Source: CAVQNQ01 sp964427655 | GTDB lineage: Bacteria; Acidobacteriota; Terriglobia; Bryobacterales; Bryobacteraceae | Reading direction: 5' to 3' | Assembly (NCBI GenBank): GCA_964427655.1 | Contig: CAYRWE010000089.1 | Coordinates: forward strand, 1 to 18,253 | Length of the DNA: 18,253 nt | In this document: one piece after another, positions 7,851-15,159 of the stretch | How positions within the stretch are numbered: the stretch's first letter is position 1 | Layout of the letters: the number at the start of each line of letters is the position of its first letter | Notes under the pieces: model-generated | Databases searched by the model: none | Told to the model about the DNA's origin: nothing | Seen by the model: only the letters and a program-made list of their open reading frames with translations | Position numbers and translations under genes: made by a program

Positions 7851-8783
7851 ATGGCACTTGTCGTGGTTGGATCCGTGGCCTATGACGGCGTCGAGACGCC
7901 CCATGGGAAGGTGGACCGCATGCTGGGCGGCGCGGCCACATATATTTCGCTGGCCGCCAGCTACTTCACGCCCGTGAGGATCGTGGCCGTGGTGGGCGGC
8001 GATTTCGCGCGCGAGGATGTCGATCTGCTCGCATCGCGCGGCATCGATCTGGCCGGCCTGGAGCGCGTCCCCGAGGGCAAGACCTTCTTCTGGCAGGGCG
8101 TCTATTCGGCCGACATGAACGATCGCACCACGCTGCGCACGGATCTCAACGTGTTCGCCGGCTTTGATCCCAAGCTGCCCGAATCCTATCGCCATGAGCC
8201 GTACCTGCTGCTCGGCAATATCCAGCCCGCGCTGCAGAAGGGTGTCCGCGCGCAGATGCCCTCGCTCGCCCTGGCCGGCGGCGACACCATGAATTACTGG
8301 ATTAATGACTTCCGCGCCGAGTTGCTTGAGACCATCCGCGAGTGGGATTTCCTGCTCATCAACGATAGCGAAGCCCGCTTGCTTTCCGGCCAGCACAACC
8401 TGCGGCGCGCGGCGGCCTGCATTCTCGAGATGGGTCCGCGCACGCTGGTGGTGAAGCGCGGCGAATATGGCGCCGTGGCCTTTGCGCGGGATGGCGGCGG
8501 GATCTGCCATTTCATGGTGCCCGGATATCTGCTCGAAAGCGTTTTCGACCCCACCGGCGCGGGCGATTGCTTCGCCGGCGGCTTCATCGGCTACCTGGCC
8601 GGGCAGGGAATACGGCCGCGCGATGGCGATCTCGATTTCGCAGAACTGCGGCGCGCGGTGATCTACGGTTCCGTGATGGGCAGCTTCTGCTGCGAGAACT
8701 TTGGCGTGGACCGTTTCCGTACGCTCACCCGCGAGGAGATCGAGTCCCGCTACCGGGAGTTCCAAACCTGCACGGCTTTCTGA
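7851..8783 (+). CDS. PfkB/ribokinase-family carbohydrate kinase
   Basis: A 310-aa cytosolic ATP-dependent kinase. The N-terminus (MALVVVGSVAYDGVETP, then MLGGAATYISLAASYF) is the ribokinase-family substrate site with its Gly-Gly motif at residues 26-27. The C-terminal signature DPTGAGDCFAGGF spans residues 233-245, with Asp239 as the predicted catalytic base and TGAG as the anion hole. LLINDSEARLL (about residues 163-173) is the usual family motif 'N..E...L'. The length is normal. The phosphate acceptor (ribose, fructose, adenosine or other) cannot be read from sequence. The start codon is immediately followed by the first beta strand, so the ATG at 7851 is secure despite lacking a Shine-Dalgarno sequence. 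It leads a tightly packed run with a membrane glycosyltransferase, YbjQ and DapF. Confidence 0.92.
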   Translation: MALVVVGSVAYDGVETPHGKVDRMLGGAATYISLAASYFTPVRIVAVVGGDFAREDVDLLASRGIDLAGLERVPEGKTFFWQGVYSADMNDRTTLRTDLNVFAGFDPKLPESYRHEPYLLLGNIQPALQKGVRAQMPSLALAGGDTMNYWINDFRAELLETIREWDFLLINDSEARLLSGQHNLRRAAACILEMGPRTLVVKRGEYGAVAFARDGGGICHFMVPGYLLESVFDPTGAGDCFAGGFIGYLAGQGIRPRDGDLDFAELRRAVIYGSVMGSFCCENFGVDRFRTLTREEIESRYREFQTCTAF

Positions 8784-8797
8784 GAAGCGGCTGGTTC

Positions 8798-10282
8798 GTG
8801 GCGGCGTGCCTGGCGCTGCTATCGGCTTCGGCGGTCTTCTTTTTCGCCGGCCGCGGATCGCTGCTCTACTACGGCGATGCCGAGGCGCATCTCAATATCG
8901 CGCGCCGCGTGGTGGATTCGCAGACCCCGGGATACGACCAGCTCGGCACCGTATGGTTGCCTTTGCCGCACGTCCTGATGCTGCCGTTCGTGCGCGGCGA
9001 TTCCTTATGGCGCAGCGGTCTGGCGGGAGCCATTCCTTCGGCGCTCTGTTTCGTGGCGGCCGGCTCGTTCCTGTTCGGCGCCGCGCGGCGCGTTTTCGGC
9101 TCGCCGGCCGCTGGCTGGGCCGCTGCCGCGCTGCTGGCGTTCAATCCCAACCAGCTCTACCTGCAATCCATCCCCATGACCGAGGCGGTACTCCTCGCCT
9201 GCCTGATGGCGCTGCTCTATTTCACGGTGCGTTTCCGCGCGGCGCAGGGCCGCGTCTGGGTCGCGCTCGCCGGGGTGGCCGCCTGCGCCGCTACGCTCAC
9301 GCGCTACGAAGGCTGGTTCGTCCTTCCTTTCGTGGCTGTGTGGCTGCTGGCGACTGCCAAGCGCGGCGTTGCCATGGCGTCGCTGTTTTCCGCCATCGCT
9401 CTGACCGGGCCGCTCTACTGTCTGGCACATAACTGGTATCTGACGGGCGACGCGCTGGATTTCATTCGCGGTCCCTATTCCGCGCTGGCCATTCAGGGGT
9501 CGGCGTGGTATCCGGGCAAGGGCGATTGGCAACTGGCGTGGCTCTACTACCGCACGGCCGCGGCATTGTGCGCCGGACCGTCGCTGGCTCTGCTGGGTGC
9601 CGCGGGCGCCGTGGCCGCGCTGGTGAGACGCGCTTTCTGGCCGGTCCTGCTGCTGGCCTTGCCCGGCGTCTTCTACATTTGGAGCCTGCATTCCTCTGGA
9701 ACCCCCATCTTCATGCCCACGCTCTGGCCGAATTCCTACTACAACACCCGCTATGGCATGGCCGTGCTGCCGCTGCTGGCGCTGGGCGGGGCCGCCGTGG
9801 TGGCGCTGGTGCCGCGCGGACGCCCCCTGGTGGCGCTGGTGGTGGTGGCGGCCGGCAGCATGCCTTGGCTGCTTCATCCGCGGCCGTCCAACTGGGTCAC
9901 CTGGGAAGAATCGCGCGTCAATTCCAAGGCGCGTCGCGCGTGGACCGAGCAGGCCGCCGCCTATCTGGCTCAGCGCTACCGGGCCGGGTCGGGCATTTTC
10001 ACATCGTTCGGCGACCTGACGGGCGTCTACCGCGCCGCGGGCATCCCCTTGCGCGAGACCTTCACCGGCGATAATGGCCTGCCCTGGCTGGCGGCCGTGC
10101 GGCGTCCCGATATGTTTACGTGGCAGGATTGGGCCGTGGCCGTGGCGGGCGACGCCGTGGATGCCGCCGTGGCTCCGGAACATTGCGGCGGGATCTATCG
10201 TCTCGAAGAGATCATAGAAGTGAAAGGCGCGCCGGCTATCCATATTTACCGGCGCGCGGGAGGAATGCATGGTACCTCATGA
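8798..10282 (+). CDS. GT-C type membrane glycosyltransferase (ArnT/PMT-like)
   Basis: About 494 aa with roughly ten or more hydrophobic segments. The first (AACLALLSASAVFFFAG) is followed by GRGSLLYYGDAEAHLNIARR, the Asp-containing first external loop expected of GT-C enzymes that use polyprenyl-phosphate sugars. YDQLGTVWLPLPHVLMLP, LAFNPNQLYLQSIPMTEA and LTRYEGWFV fit the GT39/GT83-like pattern. The C-terminal 130 residues are mostly soluble. It probably transfers a sugar to lipid, glycan or protein on the outer face of the inner membrane; the substrate is unknown. Start is uncertain. The GTG at 8798 begins 14 bp after the kinase stop. A CTG at 8768, eight bases after GGGAG, would add MHGFLRSGWF, a more natural N-terminus, and overlap the kinase gene. 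An ATG at 8567 is in frame but would lie 217 bp inside the kinase gene. Confidence 0.82.
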   Translation: MAACLALLSASAVFFFAGRGSLLYYGDAEAHLNIARRVVDSQTPGYDQLGTVWLPLPHVLMLPFVRGDSLWRSGLAGAIPSALCFVAAGSFLFGAARRVFGSPAAGWAAAALLAFNPNQLYLQSIPMTEAVLLACLMALLYFTVRFRAAQGRVWVALAGVAACAATLTRYEGWFVLPFVAVWLLATAKRGVAMASLFSAIALTGPLYCLAHNWYLTGDALDFIRGPYSALAIQGSAWYPGKGDWQLAWLYYRTAAALCAGPSLALLGAAGAVAALVRRAFWPVLLLALPGVFYIWSLHSSGTPIFMPTLWPNSYYNTRYGMAVLPLLALGGAAVVALVPRGRPLVALVVVAAGSMPWLLHPRPSNWVTWEESRVNSKARRAWTEQAAAYLAQRYRAGSGIFTSFGDLTGVYRAAGIPLRETFTGDNGLPWLAAVRRPDMFTWQDWAVAVAGDAVDAAVAPEHCGGIYRLEEIIEVKGAPAIHIYRRAGGMHGTS

Positions 10283-10604
10283 ATACGTGACGACGACATT
10301 CGAGCTTCCCGGCTTCCGCGTGAAGCGCAACCTGGGCGTGGTCCGCGGCATCGTGGTGCGCTCGCGCTCCATCGTGGGCACTATCGGCGCGGGCCTCCAG
10401 ACCATTGTGGGCGGAAATATCTCGCTCTTCAGCAAGCTGTGCGAGCGTACCCGCCAGGACGCCTTCGACCTGATGGTCCAGCACGCCTCCGATCTGGGGG
10501 CCAACGCTGTTCTGGGCGCGCGCTACGACGCCACCGAGATCATGAATGGCGTCACCGAAGTGCTGGCTTATGGCACGGCGGTAGAGGTGGAACCGCTGCG
10601 ATGA
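10269..10604 (+). CDS. YbjQ/UPF0145 family protein
   Basis: A 111-aa protein of the YbjQ-like family (sometimes labelled heavy-metal-binding). Family features seen are VTTTFELPGFRVKRNLGVVRGIVVRSRS near the N-terminus, LCERTRQDAFDLMVQHASDLGANAVLGARYDATEI in the middle, and EVLAYGTAVEVEPL at the end. It has no signal peptide or membrane segment. Related proteins form ring-like oligomers, and their cellular role is not settled. The ATG at 10269 has GGAGG five bases upstream. The gene overlaps the 3' end of the glycosyltransferase gene by 14 bp and dapF by 4 bp, so it is translated as part of that operon. Confidence 0.9.
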   Translation: MVPHEYVTTTFELPGFRVKRNLGVVRGIVVRSRSIVGTIGAGLQTIVGGNISLFSKLCERTRQDAFDLMVQHASDLGANAVLGARYDATEIMNGVTEVLAYGTAVEVEPLR

Positions 10605-11410
10605 CGATCCGCTTCACAAAAGCGCACGGCGCCAAAAACGATTTCCTGCTCACCTGGCGGCCGGATGCGCCCAAGAAAGGCCTGCCTGCCATCGCGCGCG
10701 CCATCTGCGACCGCCACACCGGCGCGGGCGCGGATGGCTGGATATTGGTCGAGCCGGGCAAACCGGATTCGGACGCTGAGGGCGCCATCCAGCTTTACAA
10801 CTCCGATGGCAGTGAAGCCGAGATCTCTGGCAACGGCACGCGCTGTGCGGCAGCCCTGCTCATATGCGAAGGCTACGCCAGCGATGTGGTTCGCATCCGC
10901 ACCGGCGCGGGCGTCAAGAGCCTGCGCCGTCTCTCGCGCCACGGGCTGAAATTCGAGTTCGAGATGAACATGGGCCGCCCCGAAATCCGCGATGCGCGCT
11001 TTCCACTGCCGCTCTCGAGCGGCCTACGTGACGTCACCTTGATCTGGGTAGGCAATCCCCAGTGCGTCGTTCCGGTCGAGGATTTCGATTTCGACTGGCG
11101 TGCCATGGGCGCCGAGATCGAATCCCACGCGCACTTCCCCCAGAGCACCAACGTCTCGTTCATCAAGGCCGTCGATGAGCACTCCATCGACGTGCGCTTC
11201 TACGAGCGTGGCGCGGGCGAAACCCTGAGCTCCGGCACAGGCTCAACCGGCGCCGCCGCGGCCGCCATCGCGCGAGGCCTGACGCGATCTCCCGTGCGTG
11301 TGGTGACGCCCGCCGGCCCCATCGATCTGCGGATCGATGACGACGCGTACCTTACCGGTCCCGCCGAGATCGTCGCGGACGGCGAGTTCTTCTTTGAAGA
11401 CGCAGGCTGA
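10601..11410 (+). CDS. dapF: diaminopimelate epimerase DapF with Cys-to-Ser at second catalytic position
   Basis: A 269-aa protein of the DapF fold. The family enzyme converts LL- to meso-diaminopimelate for lysine and peptidoglycan using two cysteines as acid and base. The first half has KNDF (residues 12-15), DRHTGAGADG (37-46), NSDGSEAE and SGNGTRC, with Cys82 as the first catalytic Cys. The second half has GNPQCVVPV and ERGAGETLSSGTGS. Here residue 211 is Ser (TCC at 11231-11233) where the canonical TLACGTG has the second catalytic Cys. All other landmarks are intact, so this is not simple decay. It may be a slower or altered enzyme, or a paralogue with another substrate. The ATG at 10601 overlaps the ybjQ-like stop (ATGA), and the first residues (MTIRFTKAHG) match the family start. 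Confidence 0.88.
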   Translation: MTIRFTKAHGAKNDFLLTWRPDAPKKGLPAIARAICDRHTGAGADGWILVEPGKPDSDAEGAIQLYNSDGSEAEISGNGTRCAAALLICEGYASDVVRIRTGAGVKSLRRLSRHGLKFEFEMNMGRPEIRDARFPLPLSSGLRDVTLIWVGNPQCVVPVEDFDFDWRAMGAEIESHAHFPQSTNVSFIKAVDEHSIDVRFYERGAGETLSSGTGSTGAAAAAIARGLTRSPVRVVTPAGPIDLRIDDDAYLTGPAEIVADGEFFFEDAG

Positions 11411-11416
11411 AGCCGG

Positions 11417-11926
11417 TTATTCGAGCGCCGTCAGCACAAGGCCCGCCTTGGCCAGCGCTCTTTGCAGCATGGCCGTGGCGTGCAATTCCGGAACGTCGCG
11501 GGAGCTGGCGATTTCCGAAACCAGCATGTGCCGCGCACGCTCCAGCATGGCCTTCTCCCGAAACGAGAGGGCCTTCTCCAGGTGGAGCTGCAAGAGACCC
11601 TTAAGGACCTCCGCCGCCTGCAGCAGGTCCCCGCTGCGCATCTTTTCCACGTTTTCGCGATAACGCACTTTCCAATCCGGACTGACGTTGCAGGACCCAT
11701 TGGAAAGGAAGGAAAGGACGCGCGAGATTTGGCGGTCCTTGGTTACACCCCGTAACCCGATATTGGCCGCGTTCGCGAGAGGCACCATAACCGTCATGCG
11801 GTTACCCCCAAAGCGCAACAGATAGAACTTCTCGAGAGCGGCTCCAAAAGATCGAGTGCTGATATTCTCAACAGTCCCAACTCCCTGGTTGGGATAGACG
11901 ACTTTGTCACCAATTTGAAAGTTCAT
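11417..11926 (-). CDS. carD: CarD/CdnL-family RNA polymerase-binding regulator
   Basis: A 169-aa protein. The N-terminal Tudor-like RNA polymerase beta-binding domain (residues 1-60) begins FQIGDKVVYPNQGVGTVENI and contains KFYLLRF. The helical C-terminal DNA-binding domain (about 75-160) contains DWKVRYRENVEKMRSGD and AMLERARHMLVSEIA. Trp85 lies in the same motif as the Trp that wedges into the promoter fork in Mycobacterium CarD, so open-complex stabilisation is probably retained. The ATG at 11926 follows GGGGGA six bases upstream. It converges on dapF with only 6 bp between the two stop codons, so no dedicated terminator fits there. It is transcribed alone from the promoter at 11990-12018. 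Confidence 0.95.
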   Translation of the reverse strand: MNFQIGDKVVYPNQGVGTVENISTRSFGAALEKFYLLRFGGNRMTVMVPLANAANIGLRGVTKDRQISRVLSFLSNGSCNVSPDWKVRYRENVEKMRSGDLLQAAEVLKGLLQLHLEKALSFREKAMLERARHMLVSEIASSRDVPELHATAMLQRALAKAGLVLTALE

Positions 11927-11989
11927 ACGCGGTCCCCCACGAACCGCTAATGTCGAGACAAGCGAGACAGTGTTTTAAGCGACTGTAGC

Positions 11990-12018
11990 ATAGTACGAGT
12001 TCCCTTACGGCCTGTCAA
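11990..12018 (-). promoter_or_regulatory. sigma70-type promoter of carD
   Basis: Reading leftward: TTGACA (12018-12013, perfect -35), a 17-base spacer, then TACTAT (11995-11990, 4 of 6 to TATAAT). Expected transcription start is near 11983, giving a leader of about 57 bases before the carD ATG at 11926 with a GGGGGA ribosome site. Confidence 0.6.
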
Positions 12019-12069
12019 GGTGCGTAGTGGGAAATACAGCACAGAACTGTTGGGATTTGCAGCAGGTAA

Positions 12070-12393
12070 CTAAACCGAGTCGGGCGCCTCGCTGGCGTGT
12101 AACTCGTCCTGGGGCGGCGTGGTCGAGGTCTCCCGTTCAGAGAGCAGCAGACGACGCAAGGTCCGCAAGTCGTTGAGAATCCGGCGGCTGGAAGTGATAT
12201 GCAGGTTGAGTTTGGCGAGGTTGAAGGAAACCAGCAGGAGGGCCTCTTTGCGGCGCTCGGCTCCCTCGGCCTCGGCTCGCGCTATATCCGCTTCTACGTC
12301 GCGGCGCGCTTCATCCAGCGCTTCGGCAAGCAGGGCTACATATTCATGCGAACCCTCGATGCTGTCGAACGGTGTTTCGGCTTGATCGCTCAT
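12070..12393 (-). CDS. uncharacterised small helical protein
   Basis: A 107-aa acidic protein that I do not recognise. Residues of about 15-85 are predicted mostly helical, with heptad-like spacing (YVALLAEALDEARRDVEADI, then RKEALLLVSFNLAKLNLHI, then RRILNDLRTLRRLLLSE), so a short coiled coil or helical bundle is likely. The tail (ETSTTPPQDELHASEAPDSV) looks disordered. There is no signal peptide or membrane segment. The ATG at 12393 has GGAAAGG seven bases upstream, supporting a real gene. It sits between carD (same strand) and the divergent LytTR regulator. No function can be read from this context. Confidence 0.65.
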   Translation of the reverse strand: MSDQAETPFDSIEGSHEYVALLAEALDEARRDVEADIARAEAEGAERRKEALLLVSFNLAKLNLHITSSRRILNDLRTLRRLLLSERETSTTPPQDELHASEAPDSV

Positions 12394-12517
12394 ATCAATG
12401 CCTTTCCGACCGCCCAGGACCGGGGTGGCCTGCTAATCCCCAGAGATCCAATTCTCCCACAGAAGTTGGGCATACATGGGGCCACTTCCGGGTGAGAATG
12501 GAAGGGGAGCCGCAACT

Positions 12518-13315
12518 TTGGCTGGCGGAGTACATCATCGAGCGCTGCGCGCCGCGATTGTGGACGATGAAGAACTGGCGCGCGCCTATTTGCGGGAGTT
12601 GCTGCGGGGCCACCCAGAGATTGAGATCGCGGCCGAGTGCGCCAATGGCTTCGAGGCGGTGAAGGCGATCTCCGAGATGCAGCCTGAAATCGTGTTTCTG
12701 GATATCCAGATGCCCAAGCTGGATGGCTTCGAGGTGCTCGAACTGATCGAGCGGCGGGAGAGCGCCGGGCCGGCGGTGGTCTTCGTGACCGGCTATGACC
12801 AGCACGCCACGCGCGCCTTCGACGCTCACGCCGTGGATTACCTGCTGAAACCCTTCGGCGCGGATCGCTTCGAGCGCGCGCTCGAGCGGGCCAAGGCTCG
12901 CCTGGGCGAAGCTCCCCTGCCGGCCGGGCTGGCTCGCGAGGCGCGTGGACCCGAGGATCGTCCGCGCCGCATCGTGGTGCGGGATGGCACGCGCATCCAC
13001 CTGATTCCACTCGAGAAACTGGATTATGCCGAGGCCCAGGACGATTACGTGGCGCTGCACAGCGGCGGCAAAAGCTACCTGAAGCAGCAGCCCATTGGGG
13101 ATCTCGAAGAGGCGCTTGACCGGGAACATTTCGTACGCATCCATCGTTCGGCGATCGTGAACCTGGAGCGTGTGGCGCGCGTGGAGCCGTACGGCAAGGA
13201 AAGCCGGATCGCGATCCTGGAAGACGGCACGCGCCTGCCCGTGAGCCGGTCGGGCTACGCCCGGCTGCTGGCGGCCATGGGCGATTCGGCCGGAAAGCGC
13301 AGCGAAACCCGGTAG
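12518..13315 (+). CDS. LytTR-family response regulator
   Basis: A 265-aa cytosolic DNA-binding response regulator. The receiver domain (about residues 11-130) has acidic pocket DDEE (16-19), phospho-acceptor Asp62 (FLDIQMP), Thr in FVTGYD, and Lys in DYLLKPF. After a linker, the LytTR domain (about 160-260) begins IVVRDGTRIHLIPLEKLDY and includes YLKQQPIGDLEEAL, FVRIHRSAIVNLERV and LPVSRSGYARLL. The start is taken as TTG at 12518 because AAGGGGAG lies eight bases upstream. The in-frame ATG at 12476 would add 14 residues and has no good ribosome site. Its 3' end overlaps, on the opposite strand, the last 61 bp of the LytS-type kinase gene, which is almost certainly its partner. Confidence 0.93.
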   Translation: MAGGVHHRALRAAIVDDEELARAYLRELLRGHPEIEIAAECANGFEAVKAISEMQPEIVFLDIQMPKLDGFEVLELIERRESAGPAVVFVTGYDQHATRAFDAHAVDYLLKPFGADRFERALERAKARLGEAPLPAGLAREARGPEDRPRRIVVRDGTRIHLIPLEKLDYAEAQDDYVALHSGGKSYLKQQPIGDLEEALDREHFVRIHRSAIVNLERVARVEPYGKESRIAILEDGTRLPVSRSGYARLLAAMGDSAGKRSETR

Positions 13316-14334
13316 ACGGTACCGTGGGGCGCGGCTTCAAACGCCGCCTGCCCGGCATAGCTCACTTCGAGGCGGCGGCGGACGTGGCGGAGTCCCAGGC
13401 CGTTCCTGTGCGCGGCGGGTGCCTCGGGATCGAACTCGTTTTCGATGGCGACGTCCACCCAGGCGCCCGTACGGCGCGCGGCGATACGTATGGAGCCACC
13501 CTCGATCAGCCCGGCGATTCCGTGCTTGACGGCATTTTCCACCAGCGGCTGCAACAAGAGCGCCGGTGCCAGGCAGGGCTCGCACGCCGGGTCGATATCG
13601 AGCTGCACCTTCAGGCGGTTGCCGAAGCGCACCTGCTCCACATCGAGATACGCGCGAGCCAGGGCCAGCTCCTCGCCCAGCGGGATGCTCTCGCGCGCGC
13701 CCAGCCCCAGGCTGCTACGCAGAAAGCCGCCCAGTCGGATGCACATGTCGCGGGCCCGCGCGCCATCCACGGTCGTCAGCGCGGCTATGGAATGCAAGCT
13801 ATTGAAAAGAAAATGCGGATTGAGTTGGATGCGGAGGGCCTGCAACTCCGCCTCGCGCGCCAGAGTGCGGGCCTCGGCGGCGCGGCGCTCGGCTTCTCGC
13901 GAGGCTTCCAGACCCTGCGCCGCGTAGTGCAAGCCGGCCGAGAGCAGATAGAGCAGCAGGCCCATGCCGAACAGGAGCGGCAGGTGGCTGTGCAGGCGGC
14001 CCTCCACGCCGTGAAAAGCCGCCAGACCACCCAGGGCTCGGGCCGAGAAGCGCGCGCATCCCAGGAAGACGGCCCCCGCGCCGACCGCCGCAGCCATGTA
14101 GGTGGTGGCCAGTTGGGCAACGCCCGTCGAGGCCACCGGCAGCCCGCGGCCGATGTACCAGGGCGAGAGGCACACGAAAGCGTAGACCACGCAGGCCGGC
14201 GCCAGGACGGCCAGAGCCTCCGCCCATAAAATCCCCCCGGCAGCCCAGGTCACGGAGACGATGAGGGCCGCGGCCGCCGCCCAGACCAGCAGGTAGCCCG
14301 CCAGGCTGCGCCAGGAGGTGAGAATCGGGTGCAT
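13255..14334 (-). CDS. LytS/YehU-type sensor histidine kinase
   Basis: A 359-aa membrane sensor kinase. The N-terminal half (about residues 10-145) has four to six hydrophobic helices with very short loops, so it most likely senses something in or at the membrane. A charged helix (SREAERRAAEARTLAREAEL) leads to the His_kinase (PF06580-type) H-box LNPHFLFNSLHSIAAL, with phospho-acceptor His174. The ATPase part has LLLQPLVENAVKHG (N box) and GLGLRHVRRRL (G box). This class normally pairs with LytTR regulators, and one lies convergently next to it. The ATG at 14334 is 7 bp after the stop of the LiaF-like gene, so the two are co-transcribed. Coding continues to a TAG at 13255, inside the 3' end of the response-regulator gene. 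Confidence 0.92.
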   Translation of the reverse strand: MHPILTSWRSLAGYLLVWAAAAALIVSVTWAAGGILWAEALAVLAPACVVYAFVCLSPWYIGRGLPVASTGVAQLATTYMAAAVGAGAVFLGCARFSARALGGLAAFHGVEGRLHSHLPLLFGMGLLLYLLSAGLHYAAQGLEASREAERRAAEARTLAREAELQALRIQLNPHFLFNSLHSIAALTTVDGARARDMCIRLGGFLRSSLGLGARESIPLGEELALARAYLDVEQVRFGNRLKVQLDIDPACEPCLAPALLLQPLVENAVKHGIAGLIEGGSIRIAARRTGAWVDVAIENEFDPEAPAAHRNGLGLRHVRRRLEVSYAGQAAFEAAPHGTVYRVSLRFPAESPMAASSRA

Positions 14335-14341
14335 TGGCCCG

Positions 14342-15064
14342 TCAGTTCTTCACGCCCACACCGCCGAACAGCGCCGCGCCCTTTAGAATCAGACGCTTGA
14401 CACCCGGCGCGCGCGGATCGGGCTGCACTGAATTGTCGCCGAAGCCGCCGAAAATGCCGATGCCCTGCATCACCGCGCTCCAGTGGCTGGGGATACGGAT
14501 GCTGGCGCCCCCGAACACCGAGTTGACCTCGATGACGGCGGAGTCGCCCTTCATGCCAGCATCGCGCAGGTCCAGCTCGACGCCACCGAAGATGGCGGTA
14601 ATGTGCCCGCCCTGGAAATCCTGGGCGTTGATATTGCGCTTGCCGCCACCGAAGATGGCCACCTCATCGAGGGTGTTTCCGGCCCAGTCGGCGATTCCCG
14701 CCGGATCCGCCGGCCGCCACGGAAGCCGTTGCAACAAAAGGTACAACCCCACTCCGATCAGGATCAGCGGCCAGATCGCGCCCCACCCTATATACAAGTA
14801 ACCAAGACTCTGCGCCAGCAGCAGCCCTCCAATGGCGGCCAGGATTCCGCCAGCCGCGCGACCCTCGGCGCGAGTGGAATCCACCAGTTTGACCAGGCCG
14901 ATCACAACCAGGACCACTGGCCAGTAGTTGAACCACTCCTGGAAGATCACGATGTGGAGATTGTCCAGCAGAAACAAAGCTCCCAGGCCGACCAGAATGA
15001 GGCCGGGCAGAAGCCGCGTCGTAGAGGAACCTTCCTCTTCGTGCCGAATGCGAAAGGGTGTCAT
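14342..15064 (-). CDS. LiaF-like membrane protein (DUF5668 helices plus toast-rack domain)
   Basis: A 240-aa protein. A short N-terminal cytosolic stretch is followed by about four membrane helices in two hairpins (residues 18-62 with LLPGLILVGLGALFLLDNL, and 72-112 with ILAAIGGLLLAQSLG), the DUF5668 pattern. The C-terminal domain (about 133-240) is beta-rich and repeats a strand motif five times: AIFGGGKRNI, AIFGGVELDL, SVFGGASIRI, GIFGGFGDN and ALFGGVGVKN. This matches the LiaF C-terminal 'toast-rack' fold. LiaF-type proteins modulate a sensor kinase that responds to cell-envelope damage. Here the kinase gene follows after 7 bp. The ATG at 15064 is chosen because upstream in-frame sequence (from a TTG at 15127) is Arg-rich and not family-like. 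Confidence 0.88.
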   Translation of the reverse strand: MTPFRIRHEEEGSSTTRLLPGLILVGLGALFLLDNLHIVIFQEWFNYWPVVLVVIGLVKLVDSTRAEGRAAGGILAAIGGLLLAQSLGYLYIGWGAIWPLILIGVGLYLLLQRLPWRPADPAGIADWAGNTLDEVAIFGGGKRNINAQDFQGGHITAIFGGVELDLRDAGMKGDSAVIEVNSVFGGASIRIPSHWSAVMQGIGIFGGFGDNSVQPDPRAPGVKRLILKGAALFGGVGVKN

Positions 15065-15159
15065 GGCTCCAGCGTAAGGGTGGAGGCGGAAACAGGCTCG
15101 CGCTTTTCGGCGAACGCCCCGCCGCAACCGGCGAGTGCCCGCTGCGAGCCGGCCGCCGC

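Noticed and set aside
7455..8765. 436-aa open frame antisense to the kinase and small membrane protein
   Set aside because: It is a shadow of the PfkB kinase, whose signature motifs fix the real frame, and its composition is typical of antisense.
9005..10270. 421-aa open frame antisense to the glycosyltransferase gene
   Set aside because: It is Arg/Gly/His/Gln-rich with no domain, opposite a clear polytopic membrane protein.
15095..15150. Inverted repeat GGCTCGC/GCGAGCC after the DUF6526-like gene, considered as a terminator
   Set aside because: It is only 7 bp with a 42-base gap and a poor T-run on either side, expected by chance in such GC-rich sequence.
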